Source: Aphrocallistes beatrix
Lineage: Eukaryota > Porifera > Hexactinellida > Sceptrulophora > Aphrocallistidae
Direction: 5' to 3'
Length of the DNA stretch: 64,000 nucleotides
Assembly (NCBI GenBank): GCA_963281255.1
Contig: OY725505.1
Location: 1,674,001 to 1,738,000, forward strand
The translations under genes and the position numbers were made by a program. Below the pieces are notes generated by a model, which saw nothing but the letters and a program-made list of their open reading frames with translations, ran no database searches and was not told the origin of the DNA. Each line of letters starts with the position of its first letter. The first letter of the stretch is position 1. This document shows positions 34,023-45,090 of the stretch, in pieces.

Positions 34023-34563
34023 CACAAGCGCTTCGCTTTCTTGCGCTGTGGGCTGGCGGACACTTTGTGTCCGCCGGAGGCTCCCTTCGGTCACCTGGGG
34101 TCACATTGGTTAATTTTAAGAGAGATAACATCTCTAAATACCTCTGTCCTACTGTTATAATCTATATCGCACGAATAATCACCCAATTTGTCAATTTTTA
34201 CAATTTTTGATGGTAATGATGACGTCATAACAAAGTGATAAGTCATCATTTTTTGATAATAGTTGCATCATATGTGAGATATGTTAGTATACATACTCTA
34301 TTAAAATTTCAGCCTTCTATCTACTATAATGGTTGAGTTATGCTCGAATAACTCGCTTAACTTTTGAAAATGTGACAATGATGTCATAATTCCATGATGA
34401 GTCGACATTTTGCTCTGAGCTCAGAACTTACTGGAGCCATAGCCAAAAGACTCCCACATGCCAAAGATTAGCTTTCTATGACCGGCAGTTTCTTCATTCA
34501 ATTCGTTACATATATATATACACAAATATATACTCAAACATTAATCGAGTTTTAATAGTAAGG
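34023..34563 (-). repeat. RepA copy with terminal repeat visible
   Basis: Full reversed RepA from agcgcttcgctttcttgcgc to attcaattcgttacatatat, then the TA run and the outer end cattaatcgagttttaatag with taaggat to 34563. This copy shows that the unit extends beyond the TA run to a defined end. Confidence 0.88.
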
Positions 34564-34667
34564 ATATTCTATTAAAATTTCAGCCTTCTGTCACCTAAAA
34601 TGGTTGAGTTATGTTCAAAAACTGAAAGTTATTATAAAAAAGGTGACGTCATAATTCCATGATGAGT
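34564..34667 (-). repeat. RepA fragment (reversed)
   Basis: attctattaaaatttcagcc to atgatgagtcgacatt, cut off at 34667, where the next copy begins in the opposite orientation. Confidence 0.8.
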
Positions 34668-35190
34668 CGACATTACTTCCAGACCCAGATCGCTGATTCT
34701 TGGCATGTGAAAGTATTTTGGCTATGGCTCCACTAAGTTCTGGGCTCAGACGAAAATGTCGACTCATCATGGAACTATGACGTCATTGTCACATTTTTTA
34801 AAAGTTAAGCAATACAGTTATACGAGCATAACTCAGCCATTATAGGAGATAGAAGGCTGAAATTTTAATACAATTTGTATACTAACATACCTCACATATG
34901 ATGCAACTATCACCAAAAATGATGACTTATCACTTTGTTATGACGTCATCATTACTCATCAAAATTTTAAAAATTGATAAATTTGGTGATTTTTCGTGCG
35001 ATATCGATTATAACTGTTGGACAAACATATTTAGAGATGTTATTTCCCTTATAATTAATCAATGTGACCCCAGGCGCATCCGGCGGACACTTTGTGTCCG
35101 CCACCCGCGCAACGCAAGCAAGCGAAGCGCGCTTGTATATATATATATATATATATACACAAACATTAATAGAGTTTATAATAGTCAGGA
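34668..35190 (+). repeat. RepA copy with inverted outer end
   Basis: Plus-oriented, beginning inside the 5' part (gatcgctgattcttggcatg) and ending with the GC-rich block, a TA run, and cattaatagagtttataata near 35165, the inverted form of the 5' end seen at 41036 and 63090. This supports inverted terminal repeats for RepA. Confidence 0.87.
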
Positions 35191-36338
35191 TATGCGGAAT
35201 GTCAGCACATGAATTGCGAGGTTTTCAATAATTTTAGTACGGTTCAGAAATATCTATATTATATATGTCATTCAGTTCAGTCTAGTATCTGCTCATCTGA
35301 ACTTGCATCGATGAAACTTGGTCCTATACATCATGCTAGCTGGACAACACTCGCTATTAGGCTGCTTCGATCCTACATTTCAACGATCCATCCTACACCT
35401 GAATTGTCCCGAATTGTCTATTTTATAGTCAATTATTATGCACCAGTTTTGTTTAGATTTAATAGTAATTCGATATGCACAAATGGACCTTGAAACATGT
35501 TCTATTCAATATCGTTACTGTGAGAGTTACCCGAGGATGATCAAAAAGTATTTTGTGATTTTCTACAGCGAAATGCATATTTTTGTTACCCAGAAAATAT
35601 TCTGTTATCGATGCTTGCTGGCAGTGATGTGCAAATTAGACTAAACGCAGTGAAAACTATTTTAGATTTCCGCACCAATAATTAATCATTTGGACTTAAA
35701 TTCGCCCATTTAAAATTCCTTCATTAAGGTTTATTGCTGAAACATACGTGAATATGATTGATTGGGAAACCTCCCTTATCACAGAACCACCTTTTACCAA
35801 ACACTTCTCAAAAGAAATACTACTCAATATTATGTGTACTCCTATGGCAATTGCAGGATATCCATGCCATACACAAGCTGTTGAAAGAACCATTCAACTG
35901 GTTACTAAAGCTTCGTCTTCTGTAACATTGGAAGAGGCGAGACATGGATTCATTCTTTCAACACTAACCTCGAGAGAAAAAAATGCCTGCTTTTGAGTCA
36001 AAAAAGATTATACATGTTAAATTAACTGGATATGAAATTAGTGAATCTTGCTCTATTCAAAAATTGATCAGTTGTACGTTTTAAAATTGTGAGAAAGAAA
36101 GGGGGTGATATAATAAAGGTATGATGGAAAACGGAAAAAAATATCTGCATAACTTCAGTATCCTAAGATATAGAAATTAGCTTTATATACCATTCGACAG
36201 CAAATTGGCTACTTACTATTACCAATTAATATATTTAGGGGATAAGTCGAAGGATTTTGACAATTCGGACGATTTAAAGTCATTTGCTTGGAAGTGACAC
36301 ATCGAAAATAGAAAACTTCAAGGGTCAAATTAATTTTT

Positions 36339-36465
36339 GGCAGGACCGGAATAGCTCTCACACATAGAGGTTAATACAAAAATATTTTCGGTTAATAGAG
36401 TTCTCCGCTTAATCGGGTCAAAATATCTTCTGACCGATGTGACCCTATTAAGCGGAGTCGACTGT
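36339..36465. mobile_element. pogo-like MITE, TIR CAGTCGACTCCGCTTAATAG (copy 3, truncated)
   Basis: Starts inside the MITE at ggcaggaccggaatagctct and runs through aaatattttcggttaataga to ctattaagcggagtcgactg, followed by TA. The left half is missing at the border of the long-TIR element. Confidence 0.85.
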
Positions 36466-36819
36466 ATATTTCTCTTGAGACCATCAAAGCTAGCAGAGAT
36501 TTCTCCACCCAAAAACAAAGACTATTTCCTCCGCTTGATTGATCGTTTGCGGCCAAAATAAAACCTGAATTTGCGACTGTCTCACTAACCTCAACAGTTC
36601 GCTTCTTTGACCGACCAGAATGCATTGGCCGGTCTGACTTGCAATTGAGGATTTGAACTGTGCCATATTTCCTGAACTTCAGCAATGATGATGATAGATC
36701 ATTGATTTATCGGGGGCAACCTCCGACTAGAATGATGTACGAAATTGAGTTTTTACAGCTTCGTAAGAAGAGGTGCCGAAGTAATGTTCCACACGAAAAT
36801 TTCGGTGCTGCAGTTCCCA

Positions 36820-37075
36820 ATTTGGCAATTTATGATTGTCGAGACTCATAATAACTCACATTGTCCCCACAGTGGTATGGTTTGTGTCGTAAACTGTTTG
36901 ACTCGATCATTATCTTGTCTTGCCTCTATAGACTGTGAAAGCATCGTGACGGATTTTATCTCTAGCTAATTCAAGCTATCAAGTAGAATCTTAGATGCAG
37001 AAGTACTGCTCCTCCTTCGTTCCATGCGCATCTATCTTCACTATGCTGGACTGCTGATGATACGGTCCCCTGGGC
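36820..37075. repeat. dispersed repeat RepD, copy 2 (inverted)
   Basis: cacattgtccccacagtggt, gatcattatcttgtcttgcc and gtactgctcctccttcgttc mirror words of 29757-30040. Confidence 0.6.
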
Positions 37076-37079
37076 AGTA

Positions 37080-37442
37080 AGAACACCAGACCTGTTGTTT
37101 AATTATATCAGTTTGTCGAAAGTTGTTATTAAGATATAGCCTTTCATAAGACTATAGACAGGTTATGGAGGGTTATGAGATGTGTATGTAGGGTGTGTGT
37201 TCTGAATTCTGCACAGTTAAGTCATAAGAATACTCATCCTCAAATAGGAGATATTCGAGGATAGGATCCGTAGCTGGAGGAGAGGAGTAGATAAATATTG
37301 AACAGGTATCATGTTGTCTACTGCGAAGCTCGAAAGGTTGGTCTAGACTAGACACCTGTATAGGCAGGATAGTGATTATTTATTCACTACGGACGGTTCC
37401 ACGATATGTACGAGAACGTATATGTATTTATATATACATACA
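37080..37442. other. intron sequence, nothing recognised
   Basis: No repeat or coding match recognised. Confidence 0.4.
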
Positions 37443-37600
37443 CGCCTCGCTTGCTTCAGCTGCGCGGCTGGAGGGCACAAAGTGGAGGCTCCTAGGCTTG
37501 AAATGATCGATTTATATAGGAGATAACATCACTAAATATGCCTGTCTTACTGTTACGTACTATAATTGATATACTCGAAATCCTCAAATTTGGAAGGTTA
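37443..37600 (-). repeat. RepA fragment (reversed)
   Basis: cgcctcgcttgcttcagctg, gagataacatcactaaatat, to a truncated end merging with the Tc1 relic. Confidence 0.7.
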
Positions 37601-37639
37601 TGCATCAAAGCTACACATATGAGGCAGATTTCAGCTAGA

Positions 37640-37890
37640 CAGGATCCTTTATTGAAGGTCTTCACATCCAATTTCACTTCCAAGATGTACATTGATACCC
37701 TGAATGCGTATTTAATTGAGATTGAAGATGTGTACTATATCCAGATAGATGACAATGTAGGAGGACAATTCTCCGATTCTTAAATCAAGTTCAGTAAATC
37801 ATGGAAAGAGAGTCAGCATCTGAAGTTATTGGAATTGCCAGCTTACTCACCAAACTTGAACCCTCTAGGAAACATCTGCGGGGTACTCAA
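37640..37890 (+). pseudogene. Tc1-like transposase relic, left part
   Basis: MYIDTLNAYLIEIEDVYY, then QIDDN (degraded QQDN site), and after a stop LKLLELPAYSPNLNPLGNIC with GVLN. This is the last third of a Tc1 catalytic domain: the YSPDLNPIENLWG site reads YSPNLNPLGNICG, so the final Glu is lost. The gene continues at 40902 after the inserted long-TIR element. Confidence 0.75.
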
Positions 37891-40800
37891 TAGGGATGGG
37901 GGAAAATGCATTTTTTTGTTAGATCATGTTCTCTAGGTGTGCGAAAGTTGCCTTAGCACATTTAAAGTAAATTCCCAAAGTTTCATTCAATTTGTTCAAT
38001 GTTAACAACTTGCACATTCCAACAGTCGGTGTGTAGGATAATTTGAGGGGGTTTTTATCCGATGTTTTGTATTTTTAAGCCAATATCTCAATTAGAATGG
38101 ATGTTAAGTGTATAATATTTATTTTAAGTGTAAATATATTTGTAATACTAACTTATAATCACATTTAACACGATAAACACAGGTGATAATGAAACAATGA
38201 TACTAGATAGTCCTTCTTCATTGCGAATGAAGGCATCTCCTGTCTGGAATTTACTGTATTGACAACTATTCCATGTCGATTATCATGCCCGTAAACTTGT
38301 TTTGATGCTCTTGTCACTTCTTTCACTGCTCTCTCAACTCCTTGTGAATGGCAGGGGTATTTTGAAATGTGAATGGTTTCAGTTTTCGCTTTGATGATAT
38401 CTTCATTAGAAAGAATATCTAGCATTGGAGGTGGTGATATAGTAGTCTCACACTCAGACCAAGTTATCATATCCATGTAATTTCCGCTTGAAAATTTATT
38501 TAGGAACTACAAATTGGAAGCTACTAAGAGGATGTTTTCAGGATGAGCAAAGAATCAATTTCTCTGAATTACCGGGTATATAATCTGCTTGTCAGTTGGA
38601 GAAAGAAATCGTGTTAGAGTGAAATAGTACGTAGAATAGGTTATGACTCCCATCTGTACAATAAGGATTACTCTTGACTCGAAACCACATGGGGGCGTAT
38701 ATATTCAATACATAATTGACTATCCTGGTTAGATTTATTGATGGTTCTCTACTGGACATGTACAGTCTTAAAGCACGATTTGCAGTTAACCATCGAGAAT
38801 GATTTAGTGGGCAAATTCTGTTCGATGCAAAGCTCATATCAGACAGTTCCGGACCTCCTTGAATAGCAAGACAAGCTTCATACAAATATAATTGGTCAGT
38901 ACTAAGATATTTTAGTATATCCTGTGAAATCGGTGCCACTCTCCCTGGAACCGTAATGAATTTTACAATAGGATATTTATGAACTTCCCCATGAAGTTGT
39001 GATCCAATTTCTCCACTAAAGTGGAGCAAACATATGAGCCATTGGAGCGGGCGATCTAATTCAGATTCAATACGAGCAATGACTCCAGCATGTTTTCCAA
39101 CATTAACATTCGTACCGTCAGCCAGTATTGAATGAATCGTTTTATCAGATTCCGTATTATAAATTACTGACATCAGTTCCTTTGAAATATCTTTAGAACA
39201 TCCTGATTCAGGAGAGATATGGTCAACATAGTCCCTGGTTCGGAAGTTATGACACAATGTTCTTCTTTGAGGGATGCACGACTCTGTTGTGTGACACCAA
39301 ATGCGTCTTCTAAATTGTTGATAGACAATGTTTAATCTTTGCGGCCATCAAATCCGATGGAAGTCAAATTTGTTAGGTCTTCTGATCGTATTCGAATTTC
39401 TTTCCTTTTCCAATATTTCCTTTGATATCTAACCTTATCTCTAGAAAGAATCTTCTCAGTAGTCAGCAAATCAAGGTCCTGAAGAACTGCATTTGCAATT
39501 GCACAACCAGCAGTGTCACTTATTGAGAACCTGTCAAGTACTTTACACAAATGAGGATATGAAAATCGATTTTGTTTTCCACTTTGTGGCAATCTGCTAG
39601 AACATGGATAAAATTCGTCATCATCTTCATCGCTCTCTCTCCCTGAATCTCGCTGGGTATTTCATCATTCTCAATGCAAAATTCCCGTTCCCGTAACTTT
39701 GCAATTGTCGTTGTTGCTCTCTGCACTCTCGAGCTTGGATTTTGGCTGTAGCTAGATTATCAATACCCCCAATAAATTGATTTCTGATGATCTTTTGATC
39801 GCAATAAAATTCCCATTCCATATTAGGGATTTTAACTTTGCATCTGCAATTCGCTCTGGTAATATTGTTATCGAAGCATCTGCAAGGGCTGACATCAAAC
39901 AATAGTTTAAATTTGGATAATTCGTTCTCGAAGTTTCCCAAATCCTATTGCTTTGAAAGCGCTTTGATAGAGTCTGAGCCGTACTATAGAGGGTTCTAAT
40001 TTTGTTGGATATGCTGTGAGGTTTAATAGTAGGAATACTTCCCATGTTCTACCTCTGCACAACTTCATCTGAAACTATTTCTCAGATTTGTAATAAAGTA
40101 AATTTTCTGTAATCATGATTCCGATGGTAAAAAAATGATTTACCACGTCATTACATGTTGGTCATTGGTTAATGGGCATTTCAGACGATGACCCAAATAA
40201 ATTATGTTCGCATTGCTGCCGAGTTAGAGGCATTTGAAATCAATTATAGAAACAGGAACAAATATGTATAAATATCAGAATTACGATAGTGTGAAATTCA
40301 AACACTAAATACCTAACAAATAATGAAATGGCCATTGATAGATTCCTGTGATAAACTTCATTTTCCAAGTAGAGTGGGTCATATTACCTTTCACCACATG
40401 TAATATGATAATTCGCATTCCAAATATTTCAAATAGTATCGTGGTTGATAATTAAGAGGGAGAAAAAATGTACTAGTACATGTAGTATATTCGTACAAAC
40501 TATGATATAACTGTTCAAACCCAAATCAAAGCAATAAATCTCAATATTACGTAAATGTGCTGGTTATCCTGTATTTCTGCTTAAATTAGGCACAGATTAC
40601 CGGAATCACCTGTGTTTATCGTGTTAAACGTGATTATAAATTAGTATTACAAATATATTTACACTTAAAAATAAAATTATACACTTAACATCCATTCTAA
40701 TTGAGATATTGGCTTAAAAATACAAAACATCGGATAAAAACCCCCTCAAATTATCCTACACACCGACTGTTGGAATGTGCAAGTTGTTAACATTGAACAA

Positions 40801-40901
40801 ATTGAATGAAACTTTGGGAATTTACTTTAAATGTGCTAAGGCAACTTTCGCACACCTAGAGAACATGATCTAACAAAAAAATGCATTTTTCCCCATCCCT
40901 A
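37891..40901 (-). mobile_element. unclassified long-TIR transposon, member 1, with 8-bp TSD
   Basis: 3011 bp. Ends TAGGGATGGGG and CCCCATCCCTA; inverted arms continue for about 290 bp (mirror words include tgttctctaggtgtgcgaaa, ccgatgttttgtattttta and acctgtgtttatcgtgtta). Flanked by perfect duplications gtactcaa (37883-37890 and 40902-40909). Eight-base duplication and TAGGGATG ends are hAT-like, but arms this long and the encoded protein are not typical of known hAT families. Confidence 0.88.
38165..40045 (-). pseudogene. transposase of the long-TIR family, member 1
   Basis: Minus-strand blocks in order: MGSIPTIKPHSISNKI at 40045; after a frameshift LLFDVSPCRCFDNNITRANC (Cys-rich); LCKVLDRFSISDTAGCAIAN; RKYWKRKEIRI; DHISPESGCSKDISKELMSV; TIHSILADGTNVNVGKHAGV (likely first catalytic Asp); LQWLICLLHFSGEIGSQLHG; YLSTDQLYLYEACLAIQGGP; CPLNHSRWLTANRALRLYMS; VNYVLNIYAPMWFRVKSNPY; and finally ISKYPCHSQGVERAVKEVTR with HGIVVNTVNSRQEMPSF. 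About four frameshifts or stops, so dead. Similar unnamed proteins exist in arthropods and cnidarians as far as I recall. Not clearly hAT, MULE or Kolobok by motif. Confidence 0.8.
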
Positions 40902-40990
40902 GTACTCAATCAGAGACTGTCTACTCAAGAATTCACTGACTTGACAGAATTGGAAATAGTTATCCTTCACGAGTGGGAGACTTTCACTTA
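40902..40990 (+). pseudogene. Tc1-like transposase relic, right part
   Basis: Continues the frame of 37890 across the insertion: QRLSTQEFTDLTELEIVILH then EWETF, matching the C-terminal helix of Tc1 transposases (..V.ELK.AILREWE.I). Confidence 0.72.
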
Positions 40991-41029
40991 TATTTTTATT
41001 AAAAAAATCGTATTTTATATGCCCAAACG

Positions 41030-41062
41030 CATCAAAATCCTTACTATTAAAACTCGATTATT

Positions 41063-41093
<31 letters not shown>

Positions 41094-41590
41094 CTGTAAC
41101 GAATTGATTGAAGAAACTGCCGGGCGCAGAAGGCTGATTTTTGGCATGTGGGAGTCTTTTGGCTATGGCTCCAGTAAGTTCTGAGCTCAGACCAAAATGT
41201 CGACTCATCATGGAATTATGACATCATTGTCACATTTTTAAAAGTTAAGCAACACAGTTATTCGGCCATAACTCAGCCATTATAGGAGATAGAAGGCTGA
41301 AATTTTAATAGAATCTGTATCCTAACACGTCTCACATATGATGCAGCAAAAAATGATGACTCATCACTTTGCTATGACCTCATCATTACTCATCAAAATT
41401 TTAAAAATTGACAAATTTGGTGTTTTTTCGAGTGATATCGATTTTAAAACTAAGATGGACATATTTATAGATGCTATCTCCCTTATAATTAACCAATGTG
41501 ACCTCAGGCGACCGAAGGGAGCCTCTGGCGGACACGAAGTGTCCGCCAGCCGCGCAGCGCAAGCAAGCGAAGCGCGCTTGTGTACATAAA
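41030..41590 (+). repeat. RepA copy with 5' terminal repeat
   Basis: Begins aaatccttactattaaaact with cgatta, a TA run (41063-41092), ctgtaacgaattgattgaag, and ends in the GC-rich block gcaagcgaagcgcgcttgtg. Confidence 0.9.
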
Positions 41591-41646
41591 ATCGAAAGGA
41601 GAGAAATTACTAGAATTCTGGATCTAACATTTACATAACCTTATTA

Positions 41647-43004
41647 CAGGGTGGTCCATGGATAATCTACCGATATCATTTTGGTATAGTTTTTGAAATA
41701 TGCAAGTAAACACATATCTTTCAAAGAGGAAATATTAAATAAACAATTACTTTTGTGAACTACCACTCGAAATATAACTAGTGATTCATCATGTGCTCAA
41801 TCCAACCCCCACTCGGACCCATACATCTTTGGAGTCTAACGAGTACATTATCGTACACACTAGTCAATGTTTCATTATTTATCTTCCTTATTTCTCTTCG
41901 TATGTTCTTCTTAAGTTGCTCACAAGTCTCAGGAATAGGATTTGAATATACTTTAGACTTAAGGTACCCCCAAAGATAAAAATCACAAGGATTCAAGTCA
42001 GGTGAGTATGGCGGCCAGAAATTGTCTTAATCCCCTTGAAATGACTCTATCGCCAAACTTCTCTTCCAGCCAATTTCTAACAACCAGAGCATAATGTGGG
42101 GGGTGGTGCTCCGTCTTGCTGGAATATTATATCATCCACTTCATTATGTCTTCTCAAAGTAGGAAGGTAAAATTTATTTAGCATATTCAGGTATCTATCA
42201 GAATTTACGGTTATCGATTCTTCATCACGATTCTCAAAATAATATGGACCAATGACTCTGTTGCTGGCGAATACAATCACCTTCTCTCTACTTAAAGGCT
42301 TGTTGGAGTCTGGTTCAGGTTGTTCTAAAGCCCAAAATCTCATATTCTGCTTATTAACGTGTCCTGATAAATGAAAATTGGCTTCATCAGACCAGTGGAT
42401 TTTTCTGATCTCAAGAATAACATCCTCAATCATTTGTGAAATACGTTTAGCATAGTCTCTTCTCTGCTTCTTGTTGACCTTGGACTGCTTTTGTAGCACT
42501 TGTATTTTATAGGGAAATAGGGTCAAATCATCCACAAGGATCCTCCTGACCGTTGACTTTGATATTTTCGTCTTCCTTGAAATCATCCTTTGAGAGTGTC
42601 GGGGTGATTCTTCAATTTTCTTCTGGATTTTTGCAATGTTATGGGGTGTTCTTGCAGTGAATACTGGACCTGGTGCTGATTTGTTGGCAACTGAACCATC
42701 TTCCTCGAATTTCTTAACAAGATTCCTGATTGTTTGTCCACATGGAGCTGTTTTACACTTGTAAACTCTCTTGAAAGTACTCTGTGTTCTGACTACACTC
42801 TTAATATTTTCATAGTACCATTTCACAATGCTGACTTTCATTTCTGTCTCCAAACGCAATGACATAATCTAATGGTGTTTTGGCTAGTTAATAGAAAAAA
42901 GTATAAGTTTTTGCAATAAAACGAGTGGTCATTCATAAAGATCGGACAAGAATATCCTGAATTATAACATCATTAAATCGATAGATTATCCATGGACCAC
43001 CCTG
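41647..43004 (-). mobile_element. mariner-like element, DD41D type
   Basis: 1358 bp with inverted ends of about 23 bp (cagggtggtccatggataat) flanked by TA at 41645-41646 and 43005-43006. Carries a transposase on the minus strand with two frameshifts. Ends and target duplication are intact, so the insertion is fairly recent. Confidence 0.93.
41778..42865 (-). pseudogene. mariner-like transposase, two frameshifts
   Basis: Starts at ATG 42865 (MSLRLETEMKVSIVKWYYEN; N-terminal domain of the DUF4817 type), then helix-turn-helix with CGQTIRNLVKKFEEDGSV and SKSTVRRIL. Catalytic region: IHWSDEANFHLSGHVN (first D), IIFQQDGAPP (second D), then a frameshift near 42100 in a run of C. The frame resumes through VVRNWLEEKF and, after a second shift near 42030, YSPDLNPCDFYLWGYLKSKV (third D) to a stop at 41778. 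Allowing for the shifts I count about 41-42 residues between the last two D, fitting the DD41D group. Confidence 0.88.
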
Positions 43005-43094
43005 TATACTTAAATATATATATATTATATAATAAAATAAAAAATTGCCCGTTAATGAATCTCACTTTAAAAATCCTAGTAATTAAAATTTAAT

Positions 43095-43460
43095 GCCAAT
43101 ACAAAAAAAAAAATCTTTACAATTGAAACTCGATTAATCTATTTATATATATATATATATATCTGTAACGAATTGATTGAAAAAACTGCAATGCACAGAA
43201 AACTGATTTTGGCATGTGGGAGTATTTTGCATATGGCTCCACTAAGTTCTGAGCTCATACGAAAATGTCGACTCATAATGGAATTTTGACGTCATTGTCT
43301 CCTTTTTTGTAATTGGAAATTTCAGTTTTTCGACCATAACTCAGCCATTTAGGTGATACAATTTAAGATATATTAATATACAAATTCTCTTAAATTTAAT
43401 CCTTCTATCTATCACCTTAAAATGCTAAGTTATATTCAAAAACCTGAAAGGGCCATACAT
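43095..43460 (+). repeat. RepA copy (5' half)
   Basis: aaactcgattaatctattta, TA run, ctgtaacgaattgattgaa, body to aaaacctgaaaggg. The 3' GC-rich block is absent. Confidence 0.82.
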
Positions 43461-43514
43461 ATATTTTTTATTCCAATTGCAATTTTATACTGATTTCTTG
43501 CAATTTGTTTTTAG

Positions 43515-43700
43515 ACGTTCTAGATGTAAATGAAAAAATGTCCCGCCAAAGAGTTAATTCATACTCAGCAAAAAGATCAACTTCATCTAAAGGCACTTCA
43601 ATCGGAAAACAGTTGACTATAACAGGTAAAGTAAATCCAAAAGCGAGTTTTTCCTCGAAAGGTGTTGGTTCTATTGTGGAGGAGGATACCAGTACAAAAA
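43515..43700 (+). CDS. DOCK: DOCK-family Rac GEF, tail exon (Ser-rich)
   Basis: 186-nt exon. Acceptor caatttgtttttAG at 43513-43514, strong donor GTAAGT at 43701. The G left over from the 27205 exon plus AC gives Asp, so the frame is kept. It encodes a low-complexity basic and serine-rich segment (MSRQRVNSYSAKRSTSSKG, KASFSSKGVGSIVEED). No known domain. Assignment to DOCK rests on position, strand, phase and splice sites, since the tails of these proteins are poorly conserved. Further exons between 27206 and 43514 cannot be excluded, although none was seen. Confidence 0.75.
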
Positions 43701-44750
43701 GTAAGTTTTTAACTTTTATATATGCTACTCATAACATTCATTGGTTTATTAATTGAGCTGTTACAGAGATTTATTATCCATCCCCAAATTACTTACTCCT
43801 TCAAGTCGTTTTAAATAACAACATTATTCCACATAATCACAATCAGGGGCGTAGAACCAGGTTGGCAAGGGGAGAAATGCCTCCCGTGGCCCAGAGTTCC
43901 CTCTCCCTCTCCTGGAGGAAGAAGTGAGCAATGTAGAGTACTTTGGATCTGAAGCAGAGATCGGTGATGCAAGTTGAGTTAATGCAAACATCTCTCTTAT
44001 ATTCCATTGATTATGTTAAGTTGTAATGTCGAAACAGGAATGAACGTACATAATAACGATGTAGTCTAGTTATTTCCAAATAAAAGATACATTAAGTGAA
44101 AATAATTATCATTAGAAACAAAAAGCTTTTGATCCAGATCTGAACCTATAAAATATAGACATTTTCGAAATCTACCCTCCTAAAATGTCTTGCTTTCGCA
44201 CCTGGGGACGGGCAATTGAAGTAATTTCAAAAACGTCTTACGACATACTTTTGAAAGAATTATAATATCGAACCTGATAATAAATAAATTAGGTAGATAT
44301 TCAAAATATTAATTTTTATGGGCTGATTTCATTTTGTATGAATAATTAAAAGCATGAGAATCGATTGAAAAATCTCCGGATGATTCTACATTAAATGAAA
44401 AGCGTAACTAGGAAATGGTGAATGTCCATTATCAGATTTTGAAATGTACAAGCTAACCGCCTTTGGAAGAAATCATTCTCCCCCTAGATTAGTCTTTGAT
44501 CATGTGTGGTCACTTCGAGTGTGAAACAGCGTCTTTAAACGAAAATATTTTGAACTTCTAATAATTTTTGATAATTAGATAAGTTATAATTGCAAGTTAT
44601 AATTACACTTAAGTTTTAATTACACATATGTTCGTCTCCTGTTTAAGAAATTTATATAAGTTGCATGAAAATTTCTAGGAATTTGACCAATTATTACTAC
44701 CATTGCAAAAGGTATATAAAATTCTGAAAAAAAATTGAGCTGATAATTAT
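43701..44750. other. intron sequence; possible hAT MITE end near 43848
   Basis: Caggggcgtagaaccaggtt near 43848 looks like a hAT MITE end, but no partner end was found. The rest is unique AT-rich DNA. Confidence 0.4.
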
Positions 44751-45090
44751 CAGCTTAAAGCAGCCCAAGACATCCACCATTAACTAAGGGCTAAGTGTGT
44801 GTTAAGTCTAAAGATAATGACAATCCCTGCAATCTCCCGTATGAATTCTAAACCAAATAATAGAACTGGATATAGTTCTCTAGTTCACAAACTAACAAAT
44901 TTCGTAATCAAAGGGTGCTACCTACCCTATGGATATTAATCTTGGAAAGTTGTATTTGAGAATGGCATAGAAGAAACGCTTGAGGCTAGGTAAAACATGC
45001 TTGCCCAGTAGGTTCTCTAGAGAAGTAAGGATATTAGCAAAGATTCCCAGTTTTGGGAGATGTATTGGGCTGCTTTGACCAGCTTAAATA
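44751..45090. repeat. possible MITE with imperfect inverted ends
   Basis: cagcttaaagcagcccaaga at the left and tgggctgctttgaccagctt at the right are imperfect mirrors. No second copy and no clear target duplication. Confidence 0.4.

Larger units (their letters stand above)
32587..36000 (+). pseudogene. transposase of the long-TIR family, member 2, split by RepA
   Basis: Pieces in order, across frameshifts and stops: IISEFNVLFDISSCKCPIEE with more Cys (a zinc-like N-terminal site), RNLAIMCDIYQISDRAGAAI, YIAHVPPSCGKAKFVTREL, AVGADEARVNTGIHNGCIRL, ICQLHGNELALRHLFETIDG; then, after the RepA insertion, FSTVQKYLYYICHSVQSSIC, ISTIHPTPELSRIVYFIVNY and AGYPCHTQAVERTIQLVTKA. Each block aligns with the gene at 38165-40045 in the same order. 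The Asp-Gly expected after GA (ADGT) is ADEA here, so a likely catalytic region is damaged. Probably an RNase H-fold transposase; class unknown to me. Confidence 0.72.
32052..36338 (+). mobile_element. unclassified long-TIR transposon, member 2
   Basis: Inverted arms of about 245 bp, 32054-32297 and 36101-36338: left ttaatttgacccttgcgg, caaaatccttcgactta and gtcgaatggtgtataaaact; right with the mirror of each, ending gggtcaaattaattttt. They enclose a degraded gene on the plus strand similar to that of 37891-40901. About 1.4 kb of RepA copies (33768-35190) is inserted inside, so the original element was about 2.9 kb. The right flank is the inside of a MITE (36339-36465). Confidence 0.78.
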
